The notes: a model not told the origin generated them from the letters alone. Shown: positions 40,336-47,882, counted from the stretch's first letter. The stretch is 64,000 nt of DNA from Actinomycetes bacterium (GCA_023460975.1 JAEWOG010000076.1:1-64000); one strand, 5' to 3'. Made by a program: numbers and translations.

Positions 40336-41019
40336 ATGAGCGAGGAGACCACCCCCGACCTGACGTCCCTGACCATCGCCGTGCTCGGCGGCACCGGCCC
40401 GCAGGGGCGTGGCCTGGCGCGCCGGTTCGCGCAGGCAGGTCTGTCGGTCGTCCTGGGCAGCCGTACGGCCGAGCGCGGCGCCGAAGCGGCCACCGCCCTG
40501 TCCGAGGCCCTGGGCGGCATCGCCGTGAGCGGCACCAGCAACGCCGAGGCCGCGGCCGCCGGCGACGTCGTCCTCGTGGTGGTGCCCTTCGACGGGCACG
40601 CCGAACTCCTCGCCGACCTCAAGCCGCACCTGGCCGGCAAGGTCGTCGTTGACTGCGTCAACCCGCTGGGCTTCGACAAGCAGGGCCCCTACGCGCTCAA
40701 GGTCGAGGAAGGATCCGCGACCGAGCAGGCTGCGGCGATCCTCACCGAGTCCACCGTCGTGGGCGCCTTCCACAACGTCTCCGCCGTGCTGCTCGAGGAC
40801 CCCGAGGTGACCAGCATCGACACCGACGTCCTCGTCCTCGGCGATGAGCGTGAGGCGACCGACCTCGTCCAGGCACTGGCCTCCGCCGTTCCCGGGATGC
40901 GCGGCGTCTACGGTGGCCGGCGCCGCAACGCCGGGCAGGTCGAGGCCCTCACCGCCAACCTGATCGCGATGAACCGTCGCTACAAGGCGCACGCGGGCGT
41001 CCGCATCACCGACGTCTGA
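40336..41019 (+). CDS. npdG: F420-dependent NADP reductase (NADPH-dependent F420 reductase)
   Basis: 227 aa. It moves hydride between NADPH and the deazaflavin F420, supplying F420H2 to F420-dependent oxidoreductases. The NADP site is LTIAVLGGTGPQGRGLARRF (GxGxxG variant with Thr in place) followed by VVLGSRTAERG, whose Ser-Arg selects NADP; then VVVPFDGHAEL, VVVDCVNPLGF, VVGAFHNVSAVLLEDP (F420 side) and CGDDREA-like LVLGDEREATDLVQ. Its presence implies the organism makes F420 and fits the LLM-class enzyme at 43.2 kb. A terminator hairpin follows. Confidence 0.9.
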   Translation: MSEETTPDLTSLTIAVLGGTGPQGRGLARRFAQAGLSVVLGSRTAERGAEAATALSEALGGIAVSGTSNAEAAAAGDVVLVVVPFDGHAELLADLKPHLAGKVVVDCVNPLGFDKQGPYALKVEEGSATEQAAAILTESTVVGAFHNVSAVLLEDPEVTSIDTDVLVLGDEREATDLVQALASAVPGMRGVYGGRRRNAGQVEALTANLIAMNRRYKAHAGVRITDV

Positions 41020-41032
41020 GAACTTCCAGTCT

Positions 41033-41065
41033 GGAGCCGGGTCGCCATGGGGACGGCCCGGCTCC
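41033..41065 (+). terminator. npdG terminator
   Basis: GGAGCCGGGTCG (41033-41044) pairs with CGGCCCGGCTCC (41054-41065), one T-G wobble and a 9-nt loop. Confidence 0.8.
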
Positions 41066-41130
41066 GCTGTGTGTGGGGTCGGGGTGTGGGCTCGGGGTGG
41101 GCCGGGGGTGGGGTGTTCGGCCGGGGCTCG

Positions 41131-41323
41131 CGTCATACGAACTGGCCTTGATCGGGCGTGCGTCATACGAACTGGCCCCGGCTGGGCCTACGTCATACAA
41201 ACCGGCTCTGACCGGGCGTGCGTCATACGAACCGGCCCCGGCCGGGCACGCGTCATACGGATCCGTGCGTATAGGTGACGGTCCGTATGACGGGTCCCGG
41301 CGGAGGCTCGCTTTGCATGACGC
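41131..41323. repeat. 30-bp periodic CGTCATACGAA array, locus 1
   Basis: CGTCATACGA-type motifs start at 41131, 41161, 41191 (CGTCATACAA), 41221 and 41251, exactly 30 bp apart. Opposite-orientation copies are at 41282-41293 (TCCGTATGACGG) and 41312-41323 (TTTGCATGACGC), also 30 bp apart. Between the two sets lies the core with GCGTATAGGTGACGG (from about 41267). The array fills the 466-bp convergent space between npdG and the NTF2-like gene; no coding function is evident. Confidence 0.9.
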
Positions 41324-41358
41324 ATCGAGCTGATCGCGCGCCGGGCGGACGCACGGGT

Positions 41359-41442
41359 GGAGTTCGTGGGCGTGTCGTGAACTTCTGGGGGTGTGCAACG
41401 GCCAGGAAGTTCAGGATCCCCCGCAGAAGCGGGGGAACCTGA
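41359..41442 (+). repeat. Dispersed 84-bp palindrome-ended repeat, copy A
   Basis: From GGAGTTCGTGGGCGT to GGGGGAACCTGA. It matches the reverse complement of 62878-62962 at 74 of 84 positions by eye. Its end is a hairpin, TCAGGATCCCCCGC (41411-41424) / GCGGGGGAACCTGA (41429-41442) with one mismatch. Confidence 0.88.
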
Positions 41443-41485
41443 TGCAGAAGGGACCGGTGCAGCAGGGACCCCCGAGACGAGGAGC

Positions 41486-41899
41486 TCAGGCGGGACGAAG
41501 AACCTGGCGATCGCCGAGTTCGATCTGGATGTCGAACCACCGCGAGGCCAGGAGCCAGCCGTGGTCGCCTCGGACCCAGGTGTCGTCGTACTCGCCCATG
41601 CACTCGTAGAACGAGCCCGCCATCGGCCCGGCGCCCACGTGGTGGATGCGGCCGTACGAGAGGACCCGCGCGGAGCCGTCGGCGAGTTCGCTGACCCGCT
41701 GGTTGCCCAGCAGGTGCTGGGTGCGGCCGACGCCGCCGAGGAAGGCCTGCATCCGTTCGACCACCGCGTCGGGGCCGGTGGCGCCGTACGAGGCCGAGTC
41801 GGGTGTCAGCATCGAGGCGATGGTCGCCCAATCGCGGGTGTCGATCGCGAACGCGAAGCGGGCCTGGGCTTCGAGGACCTCGTCGCGGTGGCTGCTCAT
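41486..41899 (-). CDS. NTF2/SnoaL-like protein
   Basis: 137 aa from the ATG at 41899. A cone-shaped alpha+beta barrel family: EVLEAQARFAFAIDTRDWAT, IASMLTPDSASYG, LGNQRVSELADGSARVLSYG, then GSFYECMGEYDDTWVRGDHG and WLLASRWFDIQIELGD. Members include steroid isomerases, scytalone-like dehydratases and small accessory subunits. The His/Asp pocket residues (HHVGAG, TRDW) suggest catalysis but not which kind. It is last in the minus-strand unit, 4 bases after the SDR. Confidence 0.82.
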   Translation of the reverse strand: MSSHRDEVLEAQARFAFAIDTRDWATIASMLTPDSASYGATGPDAVVERMQAFLGGVGRTQHLLGNQRVSELADGSARVLSYGRIHHVGAGPMAGSFYECMGEYDDTWVRGDHGWLLASRWFDIQIELGDRQVLRPA

Positions 41900-41903
41900 G
41901 GCG

Positions 41904-42686
41904 TCACTCTCCCAGATCGGGAGTCCACGCCACGCCGTTGATGTGGCTTCCGCCGTCCACGAACAGGGTGTTGCCGGTGAGGTAGCGCGACGCCTCGCTG
42001 GCGAGGAACACCGCCACGGGGGCGATGTCGTCGTACGGGTCACCCATGCGGCCCATCGGGTTCGCCGAGTCGGCGGCCGCGGCGATCTCGGGGCGGGCGG
42101 CTGCGACGCGCTCGAAGGCGGCACTGCGGGCGCCCGGAGCGATGACGTTGACCGTGACGCCGGTGGGGGCCCACTCGCGTGCAGCCGTACGGCTGAGGGT
42201 CCGCAGGGCCTCCTTGGCGGCGTTGTACTCCAGCGAACCCATGTGGGCGTTGACGCCGTTGAGGCTGCACATGTTGATCACGCGGCCCCAGCCGGCGGCC
42301 TTCATGTGGCCGAACGCGGCGCGCATCGCCCAGAACGGGCCCCAATAGCCGACTTCGAGGCCGCGCTGGACCTGCTCGTCGCTCTTGTTCTCCACGCGGC
42401 CGAGCCCGCCGGGGACGCCGCCCCAGGCGTTGTTGACGAGGATGTCGATGCGCCCGTACGTCTCGACGGTCGTGGCGATCATGGCCTCGACCTGTGCGCG
42501 GTCGCTGACGTCGACGCGGACGAACAGGCCGTCGACCTCGGCGGCCACCGCGGCGCCCTTCGCCTCGTCGATTTCGGCGACGACCACGCGGGCGCCCTCC
42601 GCGGCGAAGCGGCGTACGATCCCGGCGCCGATGCCGTCCCCGCCGCCGGTGACGACGGCGACCCGGCCTGCGAGCTGACCGGTCAC
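41904..42686 (-). CDS. Classical short-chain dehydrogenase/reductase
   Basis: 260 aa. Cofactor site VAVVTGGGDGIGAGIVRRFA with acidic VVVAEIDEAKG at the end of strand 2, which favours NAD(H). NNAWGG replaces the usual NNAG. The catalytic set is S in INMCSLNGVNAH, then YNAAKEALRTLSR (YxxxK). The tail MGRMGDPYDDIAPVAVFLAS and FVDGGSHING is typical. It probably oxidises a secondary alcohol or reduces a ketone in the catabolic unit. GTG start overlapping the upstream NTF2-like stop by 4 bases. Confidence 0.9.
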   Translation of the reverse strand: MTGQLAGRVAVVTGGGDGIGAGIVRRFAAEGARVVVAEIDEAKGAAVAAEVDGLFVRVDVSDRAQVEAMIATTVETYGRIDILVNNAWGGVPGGLGRVENKSDEQVQRGLEVGYWGPFWAMRAAFGHMKAAGWGRVINMCSLNGVNAHMGSLEYNAAKEALRTLSRTAAREWAPTGVTVNVIAPGARSAAFERVAAARPEIAAAADSANPMGRMGDPYDDIAPVAVFLASEASRYLTGNTLFVDGGSHINGVAWTPDLGE

Positions 42687-43186
42687 TGGTGGCCCGCGGG
42701 CAGGTCGCGGCCGGTCACGCCGGCAGACAGCAGGGTGCGGGCCTCGGCGCGACCGTCCAGGGCGCGCGTAGTGCGGTGCTCGACCTGCCAGCCCTCAGCG
42801 GTGCGGACGAGGTGGAACAGGTTGGCGCCGGCGCGCACGGGGAAGTACTTCCCCTTGTGGTGCACCACCAGGATCGAGTGGCAGATGGCGCGGGCCGTGT
42901 CGCCGGTGACGGTGACGTGGGCCGGGCCGAGGAAGTGCGCGGCGCCGTTGCCGATGAGGCCTTGGTGCAGGTCGCCGGTCACCATGTCGTGGATCGCGGC
43001 GCGATCGCCCATGAACATCTCGTCGACGTCGTAGACGCCGGCCTCGGTCCACATCGCGGCGACCTCGTCGGCGCACCCGGCGTCGACGAGCGGTCCGTAC
43101 GACGCCACCAGTTGGACGATGGCCTGCTCGTCCTCGAGGCGGGCGAGCCGGGCCTCGAGTGCGGCAAGACGGTCTTCGGTGCTCAT
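42683..43186 (-). CDS. NTF2/SnoaL-like protein
   Basis: 167 aa from the ATG at 43186, with GGAGG 4-8 bases upstream. An N-terminal coiled helix (DRLAALEARLARLEDEQAIV) is followed by LVASYGPLVDAGCADEVAAM, WTEAGVYDVDEMFMGDRAAI, HDMVTGDLHQGLIGNGAAHF and LGPAHVTVTGDTARAICHSI. This resembles the SnoaL_4 group often found beside SDRs in steroid and terpene degradation, where members act as dehydratases or isomerases. Exact reaction unknown. It is the second NTF2-like gene in this operon and is not a recent duplicate of the other. Confidence 0.82.
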   Translation of the reverse strand: MSTEDRLAALEARLARLEDEQAIVQLVASYGPLVDAGCADEVAAMWTEAGVYDVDEMFMGDRAAIHDMVTGDLHQGLIGNGAAHFLGPAHVTVTGDTARAICHSILVVHHKGKYFPVRAGANLFHLVRTAEGWQVEHRTTRALDGRAEARTLLSAGVTGRDLPAGHQ

Positions 43187-43215
43187 GGTTCCTCCGGTGG
43201 GGATCACGGGTGCGG

Positions 43216-44073
43216 TCAGCCGAGCGAGGAGCTCAGGGCGGCGAGGGCCTCGAGCTGCTCGCAGTAGTGGTCCGCCGAGGTGGCGGCGACGTTGACGTTG
43301 ACGATGGTGGCGCCGGCCTCGCGCAGGCGTACGAGGGCGCGCTCGCACCGCTCGCGATCGCCCAGCGGGTCGACGGCACGGCCGGGCCCCAGCACGACCT
43401 CGAAGTCGTCGGGCAGGCTCACCTTGGCGAGCATCTCGGCCAAGGCGTCGGCGCCCAGACCGAACGGCACCCAGCCGGTGCCCAGCTCGATGGCGCGGCG
43501 CAGCGAGCGGGGCGTACGGCCGCCGATCCACAGCGGAACGCGGTCCTGGACGGCGTTGGGAGACACGACCATTCCGGAGAAGTCGAAGTGCGTGCCGTGG
43601 TGCTCGGGGATCCGTACGCCCAGGGCCGCGCGCAGCGCGACCAGCGACTCATCGGCGATCTCGCCGCGGCCGCCGAAGGTGGCTCCGAGGAGGTCGAACT
43701 CCTCCTCCAGGCTGCCGACGCCGAGCCCGAGGACGAGGCGCCCGCCGGAGACCGTGTCGAGGGTGCCGTAGCGCTTCGCGATCTCGAGCGGGTGGTGGTA
43801 GCCGAGGACGAGGACCTGGGTGGCGAGCCGAATGCGGCTGGTGCGCGCGGCGAGGTAGCCGAGCGTGGCCAGCGGGTCCCAGTACGTACCGCCGCGGGTC
43901 TCGGCGATCTCGACGGGGACAGCCACGTGCTCGGAGCAGGTCAGGTGGTCGAAGCCGAGTCGGTCGGCGGTCTCGGCGATGGTGCCGAGCTCGGCGATGC
44001 CGGCGGTGGCCTCCCACTCGGAGAACACGCCGGGAAGCAACGTCACCACGGGACTGGTCAGGCCGATGCGCAT
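43216..44073 (-). CDS. LLM-class F420-dependent oxidoreductase
   Basis: 285 aa from the ATG at 44073, with GAGAGGA 7 bases upstream. It has a bacterial-luciferase-like TIM barrel: ADRLGFDHLTCSEHVAVPVE, TRGGTYWDPLATLGYLAART, IRLATQVLVLGYHHPLEIAK, YGTLDTVSGGRLVLGLGVG and PLWIGGRTPRSLRRAIELG. Motifs YHHPL and SGGRLxLGxG are typical of F420- rather than FMN-using members. It could oxidise an alcohol or carry out a monooxygenation. First gene of a four-gene minus-strand operon, divergent from the IclR gene; F420H2 could come from npdG at 40.3 kb. Confidence 0.88.
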   Translation of the reverse strand: MRIGLTSPVVTLLPGVFSEWEATAGIAELGTIAETADRLGFDHLTCSEHVAVPVEIAETRGGTYWDPLATLGYLAARTSRIRLATQVLVLGYHHPLEIAKRYGTLDTVSGGRLVLGLGVGSLEEEFDLLGATFGGRGEIADESLVALRAALGVRIPEHHGTHFDFSGMVVSPNAVQDRVPLWIGGRTPRSLRRAIELGTGWVPFGLGADALAEMLAKVSLPDDFEVVLGPGRAVDPLGDRERCERALVRLREAGATIVNVNVAATSADHYCEQLEALAALSSSLG

Positions 44074-44131
44074 AGAGGATCCTCTCGTCCCACTCATTGA
44101 AGCGGGCGGCCGGGGCGTTTCGGAGGGGGGT

Positions 44132-44144
44132 TCCGGTGATCGGG
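44132..44144. promoter_or_regulatory. Candidate TetR-type operator (variant), LLM operon
   Basis: TCCGGTGATCGGG differs at two positions from the palindrome CCCGGTGACCGGG found at 48055 and 56401. It lies 58 bases upstream of the LLM start. Confidence 0.4.
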
Positions 44145-44152
44145 AGACGGGC

Positions 44153-44226
44153 AGAATTCATTTCAGTTAGGTATTCCCAAGCAAGTGCTTGGGTGTTACG
44201 GTCGTCACCTAGAATTCGTTTCAGTT
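44153..44226. promoter_or_regulatory. IclR/LLM divergent control region: direct repeats and palindrome
   Basis: AGAATTCATTTCAGTT (44153-44168) and AGAATTCGTTTCAGTT (44211-44226) are 15/16 identical and lie 58 bp apart. Midway is the 18-bp CCCAAGCAAGTGCTTGGG (44176-44193), palindromic except the two central bases. The AT-rich repeats stand out against this genome and probably bind the IclR protein encoded immediately downstream; the CAAG/CTTG palindrome resembles sites of acyl-CoA-responsive TetR proteins. Confidence 0.65.
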
Positions 44227-44248
44227 CTTGCATCACAGGAGGCATCCC

Positions 44249-45070
44249 GTGTCGATCGCAGTCGAGATTGCGCCGGAGTCCAAGGCCAGCCGCGAGCTGC
44301 CCCCTTCGATGGTCGAGCGGATGACGCTCATCCTTGATGCGTTCGAGCGCGCAGGCAGTGCGCTCACGCTCGAGGAGATCGCGCGAGCCACGCACCTGCC
44401 GCGCTCGACCGCGCACCGGATCCTGCACCAGCTCGTGGGGCTCGAGTGGCTCGACCACACCAGCGCCGGCTACCGCCTCGGCCGCCGCGCGCTCGGCCAG
44501 GGTGCCCGCGACCAGGTCAACTCCGAGCTGCGCGCCGTCGCCGCGCCGCACCTCCACGAGCTCCTGATGCGTACGGGTGCCGTCGTCCACCTCGCCGTCC
44601 TCGAGGGCAACCAGGTCTCCTACCTCGACAAGATCGGCGGCAGCTTCGCCCGCATCGTCCCCTCCCGTGTGGGTGGGCTCCAGCCGGCGCACTGCACCGC
44701 CCTCGGCAAGGCCATGCTGGCCCACCTCGACCCCAGTGAGGTCGACGAGCTCGTGGGTGCCGACCTGCGCGCCCGCACGGCCGCCACCATTGCCGACCTG
44801 GAGAAGTTCCACGCCGAGCTCCACCGGATCCGTACGCGGGGTGGCCTCTCCTTCGAGCGCGGCGAGGCCTACACGGGTCTGGCCTGTGCCGCCGCGGCCA
44901 TCGTCGGCCCCGACGGCCCCGTGGCCGCCCTGTCCGCCGTGGTCCCGGCCGAGAAGCCGCTCGAGCGCGTCGCGCCCCTCGTTGTCCACGCGGCGCGAGA
45001 GATTTCGGTGGAGCTGTTCGGCGAGATGCCGCGGCGTACTCGCAGGTCCCGCTCCCTCCAGGTCGTCTGA
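44249..45070 (+). CDS. IclR family transcriptional regulator
   Basis: 273 aa from the GTG at 44249, with CAGGAGGC 5 bases upstream. Winged helix: VERMTLILDAFERAGSALTL, EEIARATHLPRSTAHRILHQ and LVGLEWLDHTSAGYRLGRRA. The effector domain shows HLAVLEGNQVSYLDKIGG, QPAHCTALGKAMLA (the C-T-A-G-K signature) and a final SALSAVVPAEKPL-type strand. IclR proteins usually control aromatic or acid catabolism next door; here it is coupled (1 base) to the hydrolase downstream and divergent from the LLM/SDR operon. Confidence 0.93.
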   Translation: MSIAVEIAPESKASRELPPSMVERMTLILDAFERAGSALTLEEIARATHLPRSTAHRILHQLVGLEWLDHTSAGYRLGRRALGQGARDQVNSELRAVAAPHLHELLMRTGAVVHLAVLEGNQVSYLDKIGGSFARIVPSRVGGLQPAHCTALGKAMLAHLDPSEVDELVGADLRARTAATIADLEKFHAELHRIRTRGGLSFERGEAYTGLACAAAAIVGPDGPVAALSAVVPAEKPLERVAPLVVHAAREISVELFGEMPRRTRRSRSLQVV

Positions 45071-45071
45071 G

Positions 45072-45938
45072 ATGGCAGACTCCGCGACCGTGGAAGAACT
45101 CAAGGAACTCCAGACCGAGCACGGCACGCTGCGCTACTACGACGTCGGTGACCCCTCGGCCCCGCCGCTGCTCCTGCTGCACGGCTCCGGCCCCGGCGTG
45201 ACCGGCTGGCGCAACTTCGGCGCCAACCTGCCGGCCCTCTCCCAGCACTTCCGCTGCCTGATCCTGGAGTTCCCGGGCTTCGGCGTCAGCGAGGCCACCA
45301 AGCGTCACCCGCTCGCCGCGGCGCTGCCCGCCACCATCGCCTTCCTCGACGGCCTGGGCCTCGACCAGGTCGACGTCATCGGCAACTCGATGGGCGGCAT
45401 CGTCGGGACCCGGCTCGCGATCGCGCAGCCCGAGCGTGTCCGCCGCCTGGTCACCGTCGGCGGCATGGGCCGCAACATCCTGTCGCCCTACCCGGGCGAG
45501 GGGCTCGTACGGCTCCAGGAGTTCGTCGACGACCCGTCGCGCGAGCGCCTGGTCCAGTGGCTGCACTCGATGGTCTTCAACCGCGACATCGTCACCGACG
45601 CGATGATCGAGGAGCGTTGGGAGCAGGCGATGGAGCCGGCCACGCTGGCGTCGTCGCGGATGATGTACTCCCGCGCGGCCTTCGAGGCGATGGAGGCCTT
45701 CCAGGCACAGAGCCCCGAGCCGCCCTACTGGGCCGAGCTGCACAAGATCTCCGCCGAGGTCCTCATCACCTGGGGCCGCGACGACCGGGTCAGCCCGATC
45801 GACATGGCGCTCCTGCCGATGCGCACCATCCCGCACGTCGAGCTGCACACGCTGCCCAACTGCGGCCACTGGGCCATGATCGAGCAGAAGGAGGCCTGGG
45901 AGGCCACCGTGCTCGCGTTCCTCACCCGTGGTCGCTGA
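45072..45938 (+). CDS. Meta-cleavage-product-type alpha/beta hydrolase
   Basis: 288 aa. LLLLHGSGPGVTGWRNFGAN is the oxyanion-hole block typical of C-C hydrolases such as BphD, XylF and HsaD, with GSGPG as their hallmark. The nucleophile is Ser106 in VIGNSMGGIVG, the acid is in WGRDDRVSP (about 238) and the base His in NCGHWAMIEQ (about 265). LSPYPGEGLVRLQEFVDDPS resembles the lid. Such enzymes cleave ring-fission products, but no extradiol dioxygenase is in the window, so another ester or C-C substrate is possible. Starts 1 base after the IclR stop and ends in a strong terminator. Confidence 0.87.
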   Translation: MADSATVEELKELQTEHGTLRYYDVGDPSAPPLLLLHGSGPGVTGWRNFGANLPALSQHFRCLILEFPGFGVSEATKRHPLAAALPATIAFLDGLGLDQVDVIGNSMGGIVGTRLAIAQPERVRRLVTVGGMGRNILSPYPGEGLVRLQEFVDDPSRERLVQWLHSMVFNRDIVTDAMIEERWEQAMEPATLASSRMMYSRAAFEAMEAFQAQSPEPPYWAELHKISAEVLITWGRDDRVSPIDMALLPMRTIPHVELHTLPNCGHWAMIEQKEAWEATVLAFLTRGR

Positions 45939-45952
45939 ACCACGTCGTACGA

Positions 45953-45986
45953 GAAGGGCCCGCACCACATGGTGCGGGCCCTTCTT
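45953..45986 (+). terminator. Terminator after the hydrolase gene
   Basis: GAAGGGCCCGCACCA (45953-45967) and TGGTGCGGGCCCTTC (45970-45984) pair perfectly over 15 bp and are followed by TT. Confidence 0.9.
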
Positions 45987-45987
45987 G

Positions 45988-46266
45988 CGTCATGCGTTGT
46001 GTGCCCTGGGGTGGGTGCGCGTCATGAGAAGTGGCTCGGGCGTGGGTGTGCGTCATGCGGAGTCGTACGTATTGGTGCGGGTTTGTATGACGCGGGGGCC
46101 GGGGGCGCGGGTTTGTATGACGTGGGCCGCCGCGTCATACGAAGTGGCTCTGGGGTGGGTGCGCGTCATACGAAGTGGCCCCGAGCGGGCGTGCGTCATG
46201 CGGAGCCGTACGTATTGGTGCGGGTTTGTATGACGCCGGGCCCGGGGGCGCCGGTTTGTATGACGC
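45988..46266. repeat. 30-bp periodic CGTCATACGAA array, locus 2 (two cores)
   Basis: Direct motifs start at 45988 and 46020 (degenerate) and 46051. Inverted motifs (TTTGTATGACG) are at 46082 and 46112, direct ones at 46133, 46164 and 46194, and inverted at 46225 and 46255. Steps within a set are 30-32 bp. Two 43-nt cores, 46051-46093 and 46194-46236, are nearly identical, each with GTCGTACGTATTGGTGCGGG or a one-base variant. The array fills the convergent space between the hydrolase and an SDR. Confidence 0.9.
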
Positions 46267-46294
46267 AGCCCCGAGCCCGAGCCGTACGACCAGG

Positions 46295-47083
46295 TCAGTG
46301 GGACATGAGCATCTTGAGGACCGCGTCGGTCTTGGAGACCAGCTTGGCGCGATCGGTGCCACCGCGCAGTTCGACCATCTTCTCGTTGCCGGTCACGACA
46401 TGTACGGGGCCGTTGGCCAGGTTGGCGAGGCCCTCGCGGGCGACGTCGGCGGGTTCGGAGACCACCATGCCGGGGAGGTCGAAGTTGAGGCCCGCGCGCT
46501 CCATGGCGGGCGTACGGGTCACGCCGAGGACGAGGTGCAGGACGTCGACGCCGTACTCCTTGAGCTCGACCCACAGGCCCTCGGTGAAGATGCGGTTGAA
46601 GGCCTTCGCCGCACCGTAGATCGCCTCGCCAGAGGAGCCGACGTAGCCGGCGAGCGAGCCGGTGAGGACGATGGCGCCCCGGCCGCGCTCCTTCATGGCG
46701 GGTGCGAAGTGGTGCACGAGCGCCAGCGGCGCGGTGATGTTGAGGTCGATGACGCTCTGGTGCCCGGCGAGCTCGCCGGCGGTGAACGCGTGGCCGTACG
46801 AGTTGGCCCCGGCGTTGAAGATCACCAGGCCGACCTCGATGTCCGCGGTGGCCTCGGCGATGCGCGCCATCGCATCCGGCGCGACGAGGTCGACGGAGAC
46901 GGCGCGGACCTCGACGCCGCGCTCGCGGCATGCGGCGGCCGTCTCCTCGAGCGGGCCCGGCTTGCGGGCCAGCAGCACGAGGTTGAACCCGTCGTCGGCG
47001 AGTTGCGTGGCGAACTCGGCGCCGACGCCCTCGGAGCCGCCAGCGATGAGGGCCCAGGGGCCGTACGAGTCGAGGTTGGGCAT
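46295..47083 (-). CDS. SDR family oxidoreductase
   Basis: 262 aa from the ATG at 47083, with GAAAGGGG 4 bases upstream. Cofactor site ALIAGGSEGVGAEFATQLAD with GGSEGxG instead of TGxxxGxG, LVLLARKPGPLEETAA (Arg after strand 2 favours NADP), VIFNAGANSYGHAF, LTGSLAGYVGSSGEAIYGAA with Ser and Tyr, and AAKAFNRIF. This belongs to the 3-oxoacyl/retinol-dehydrogenase-like group common in actinobacterial lipid and steroid metabolism. The substrate is unknown. Divergent from the TetR gene. Confidence 0.88.
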   Translation of the reverse strand: MPNLDSYGPWALIAGGSEGVGAEFATQLADDGFNLVLLARKPGPLEETAAACRERGVEVRAVSVDLVAPDAMARIAEATADIEVGLVIFNAGANSYGHAFTAGELAGHQSVIDLNITAPLALVHHFAPAMKERGRGAIVLTGSLAGYVGSSGEAIYGAAKAFNRIFTEGLWVELKEYGVDVLHLVLGVTRTPAMERAGLNFDLPGMVVSEPADVAREGLANLANGPVHVVTGNEKMVELRGGTDRAKLVSKTDAVLKMLMSH

Positions 47084-47153
47084 GATGCCCCTTTCGGTGT
47101 CTGTGACGGGTGCTCCCACTGTCCCCATTGTGGGGCGTGGCCCCTCTCGTTCT

Positions 47154-47185
47154 CCCGGTCAGCGGGAGGACTCCCACTGACCGGT
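47154..47185. promoter_or_regulatory. Candidate TetR operator between SDR and tetR
   Basis: CCCGGTCAGCGGG (47154-47166) and CCCACTGACCGGT (47173-47185) lie as an inverted pair; CCGGTCAG (47155-47162) and CTGACCGG (47177-47184) are exact complements with a nested GGGAG/CTCCC. The half-sites resemble the palindromes at 48055 and 56401. Confidence 0.6.
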
Positions 47186-47285
47186 AACCTGTCGCGGTCG
47201 CGACGCTGACCGACTGGCAGTATGCGCTACGTCACACTGGCGCCCGCGGGGCTGCCGGACACCACAACTTTCGGGGAGGACGGCC

Positions 47286-47882
47286 GTGCCACGGATCGCG
47301 CAGCATCGAGCGCCGGCGGAGCCGCAGACGCCCGAGCAGCACGAGCGGGTCAACCGCATCCTTCGCGCTGCGTCTCGGCAGGGTGCCGTGAAGGACCTCG
47401 AGTACGTCCAGATGGCCGACATCGCCTCCGACGCGGGGGTGGCGATCGCGACGCTGTACCGCTACTTCCCGTCCAAGACGGTGCTGTTCACCACCCTCAT
47501 GCGCAGTCGCGTCGAAGTGATGCACGCGTGGCTCGAACGCCTCCAGGTGCACCCGCCGGCCGAGGCCGTCACCCTCATGCTGGTCGAGGCGGGACGCGAG
47601 CTGCTGAGGGTGCCGATGCTGGCGCGGGCGATGATGACGTCCAACAACATCTCCGTGACCAACGACCCCGCCATGGGGGTCGACTCGCTCTTCAAGGATC
47701 TCCTCGCCCGAGCCGCCCGCCATCCCGACCCCACGGAGCAGGAGGCTCGCCGCCTCCGCCTCGTGGAGCAGGTCTGGTACGGAATCCTCATCTCGGCCCT
47801 CAACGGTGTGATCACCGAGGCCGAGGCCGAGGCCGACACCGAGGAAGCCGTCCAGTTGCTCCTCGGTGGACTCTGGGCCTGA
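47286..47882 (+). CDS. TetR/AcrR family transcriptional regulator
   Basis: 198 aa from a GTG with GGGGAGG 9-10 bases upstream. The N-terminal helix-turn-helix is NRILRAASRQGAVKDLEYVQ, MADIASDAGVAIATLYRYFP with SKTVLFTTLM. The all-helical ligand-binding domain that follows is diverse, as usual, and includes MLARAMMTSNNISVTNDPAM and EQVWYGILISALNGVITEAE. The HTH resembles KstR-type regulators of steroid and fatty-acid catabolism, but that is only suggestive. Probable owner of the CCCGGTSACCGGG operators in this region. Confidence 0.9.
   Translation: MPRIAQHRAPAEPQTPEQHERVNRILRAASRQGAVKDLEYVQMADIASDAGVAIATLYRYFPSKTVLFTTLMRSRVEVMHAWLERLQVHPPAEAVTLMLVEAGRELLRVPMLARAMMTSNNISVTNDPAMGVDSLFKDLLARAARHPDPTEQEARRLRLVEQVWYGILISALNGVITEAEAEADTEEAVQLLLGGLWA

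Noticed and set aside
41131..41323. CRISPR array
   Set aside because: The period is 30 bp in total with an 11-bp motif, there are no 25-40 nt unique spacers, orientation reverses at the core, and no cas genes are present.
41073..41333. A coding sequence with decapeptide repeats (ASYELAPAG-type)
   Set aside because: 30 is a multiple of three, so any frame gives a repeat peptide. There is no ribosome site, some steps at the other two loci are 31-32 bp (frame lost), and the inverted half breaks the pattern.
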